A stretch of DNA of 64,000 bases, from contig QANY01002375.1 in the NCBI GenBank assembly GCA_003255025.1, positions 372,001 to 436,000 on the forward strand, given 5' to 3'. The stretch is from Datisca glomerata (lineage: Eukaryota; Streptophyta; Magnoliopsida; Cucurbitales; Datiscaceae). Within the stretch, counting starts at the first letter, position 1, and each line of letters starts with the position of its first letter. Made by a program: the position numbers and the translations under genes. Under the pieces are notes generated by a model, which saw only the letters and a list, made by a program, of their open reading frames with translations, had not been told where the DNA came from and did no database searches. This document shows positions 62,420 through 64,000 of this stretch, piece after piece.

Positions 62420-62865
62420 CGGCATGAATATTGATAAGGTAAAAACTGAGCCATTCTCTATCTTGCTTCCTTAATCAAATACAAGCAATAATGGGATTAA
62501 GGTTTTATTGATGAAGATATTAGTATAGGATCCGATGAGAGAGATATGTGTCTGCTTGTAGATCCAAGCTTTTTCCATTACCCTTATTGCGGAGGTGGCA
62601 TCTTCAAGCTGCGCACCTTGTTGCCACTGAGCAAGCTTCAGACAGAGAGTTAAGAAATTGAATCTGCCCACACTAGTTTTTCACTACATTAACGCGAAAA
62701 CAATACTTAGCGGCATCAAGCTACTTTTTCATTCAACAAATTCAAATGATAACAGTCCAAGAACCACAAATAACATATCCCTTCTCCTTGAACTTTCAAT
62801 CAAATTTTCCAATCCCTTAATCTGGAATTGTAATTACTTGACTGAAGGTGTTTTACAGTTAGAAA

Positions 62866-63318
62866 TGTAAGATTTATTTGGCATTATACAAATAATAAAC
62901 AATTAATATGGTTTAATAGAAATAATTAAACTAAATCCTATTGGTTGATTATGTGAGAGGTGGTTACTTTGAAGTAAGTAACCACCATCTAATTAGAAAA
63001 AACTACCACATTGATGGAATGTGCCTATAAATTATATTTCGTTAGAATGTGGTCCTTTCTCAACCCTAATTAAAACTCATTTATACAATTACTAAATGTG
63101 CTTGAAGATCTAAAAGGTAAAGAAAGAGAAATCAATTCTACATCAAAGGATTCAACAAGAAGTAAATAGGTTCTACAATGGCTAACGGTATGTTTTCTAT
63201 AACTATGTAATGTGTATGTGAAAATCATGAAGTTAAAGATCTAAACAAAGTATTTGTATTTTATGCATAATTGATTAGTGGCATGATAAATAAGAAAACT
63301 TACATGTGGTATCAGAAT
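62866..63318 (+). mobile_element. Possible LTR followed by a primer-binding site
   Basis: TGGTATCAGAAT at 63307-63318 follows a sequence ending ACTTACA. An upstream TG at about 62866 would give a 440-bp LTR. No coding region follows in the window and no partner LTR is visible, so this is tentative. Confidence 0.35.
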
Positions 63319-64000
63319 ATTAGGTTTAAGAACTCATGATTTTCCGTTGAAATATTGTTTCTCAAATTAATTATTTTAGATTAAGATTAGAAAGTTACAA
63401 AATGATTATGAAATTTCCGCATAATAGTTATTGCGTAATTTTTCGAACAATTTGTTACTGTAAGCTGAATGTATTTTTTTCTTTGGCTGTATGTTTGTGA
63501 TAACTATTACTCACACCCATTTGCTAACGTGTTAACGAATCGAACGTTATTCTATGTAATGAGAAGTTCTTGATGGTCAATATGCATGTTGATTTGAAGT
63601 CCTGCTATAATTAAAGTTTGAAATAATGACTGATTGAAGCCAAATTATTTATGTTAAAAACGTTATTTGAATGGATATTGTGGGAAATTGCAAACTAACT
63701 AGAACCGTGCACTAGTTTATCCATCATTCCACTCATATATAATATATTAAAAAAATGGTGCTGCTTAGTTTTTGGATTATGCCCCACTACTCTGTGTTGG
63801 TCATTTCCCCACTACTCTTTCTTGGTTATTTCCCACTATCCTGCCCACGATTTTGTTCTTTATAATGTAATAGTCAAATTCTATCCACTGGTATGTATGC
63901 CTATATAATAGATATGATTAATTTACTTACCATAAATATTATGTATGGGATAATTTTCTTTTATGGTAATTATTTAAAATCATTAAATAATGTGTACTTT
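63319..64000. other. AT-rich end of the window, nothing recognised
   Basis: No gene. A loose repeat of CCCACTACTCT...TTGGTTATTTCCC occurs at about 63780-63840. Confidence 0.3.

Overview
This is nuclear DNA from a flowering plant, almost certainly a dicot. The evidence is intron-rich genes with GT-AG (and one GC-AG) introns, plant-specific gene families, and dense nested plant transposons. I cannot name the species. Three host loci are visible. (1) A complete 24-exon full-size ABCG/PDR transporter on the + strand, 3995-20844, orthologous in sequence to Arabidopsis ABCG31/PDR3; the exons join without a break into 1445 codons. (2) A decayed CAX-type Ca2+/H+ exchanger on the - strand, about 22565-25600. 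(3) A complete 5-exon NUDCD2-like CS-domain gene on the + strand, 47421-48985.

Layout. 1-2170 holds the 5' end of a Ty3-gypsy element (LTR, primer site, gag) on the - strand. 2170-3995 is AT-rich DNA with MITE-like fragments and the ABCG31 5' flank. The fourth intron of ABCG31 (5824-12534) carries a 5.4-kb array of four LTRs and three gag fragments from one gypsy insertion, bounded by a single 5-bp target duplication. Two units of that array are an apparently exact 1900-bp duplication, and each contains a 216-base C homopolymer. A polyadenylated retroposon with a 15-bp target duplication lies at 21479-22304, then the CAX pseudogene, then a CTT tract.

26300-44640 is the most unusual part. A Mutator-like (MULE) transposase gene (+) and a convergent Ulp1-like C48 peptidase gene (-) are surrounded by arrays of a 23-bp palindrome (10-bp arms, 3-base centre). 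Splitting this element is an 11.5-kb endogenous pararetrovirus (Caulimoviridae-like), about 30565-42088. It consists of more than one genome copy in tandem on the - strand (repeat period about 7.85 kb) plus an inverted leader fragment joined at the primer-binding site. In genome order the copies show movement protein, coat protein with zinc knuckle, aspartic protease, decayed RT/RNase H and, downstream of RNase H, an AlkB-like 2-oxoglutarate/Fe(II) dioxygenase domain. That domain keeps its catalytic residues in one copy and has lost them in the other. It is the best candidate for something undescribed.

44640-47300 holds the 5' part of a second MULE with a different palindromic repeat. After the NUDCD2-like gene come a 28-bp perfect inverted repeat, a 5-kb Ty3-gypsy element (50477-55513, - strand) with a small inversion in its integrase, and a hAT transposase remnant cut by a 5-kb Ty1-copia element (56633-61690) with exact 5-bp target duplications. 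The last 2.3 kb holds a possible LTR/primer site and no convincing gene.

Only the ABCG31 and NUDCD2-like genes look functional. Nearly everything else is broken mobile or viral DNA; the exception as an open frame is the 373-codon AlkB frame in the viral insert.
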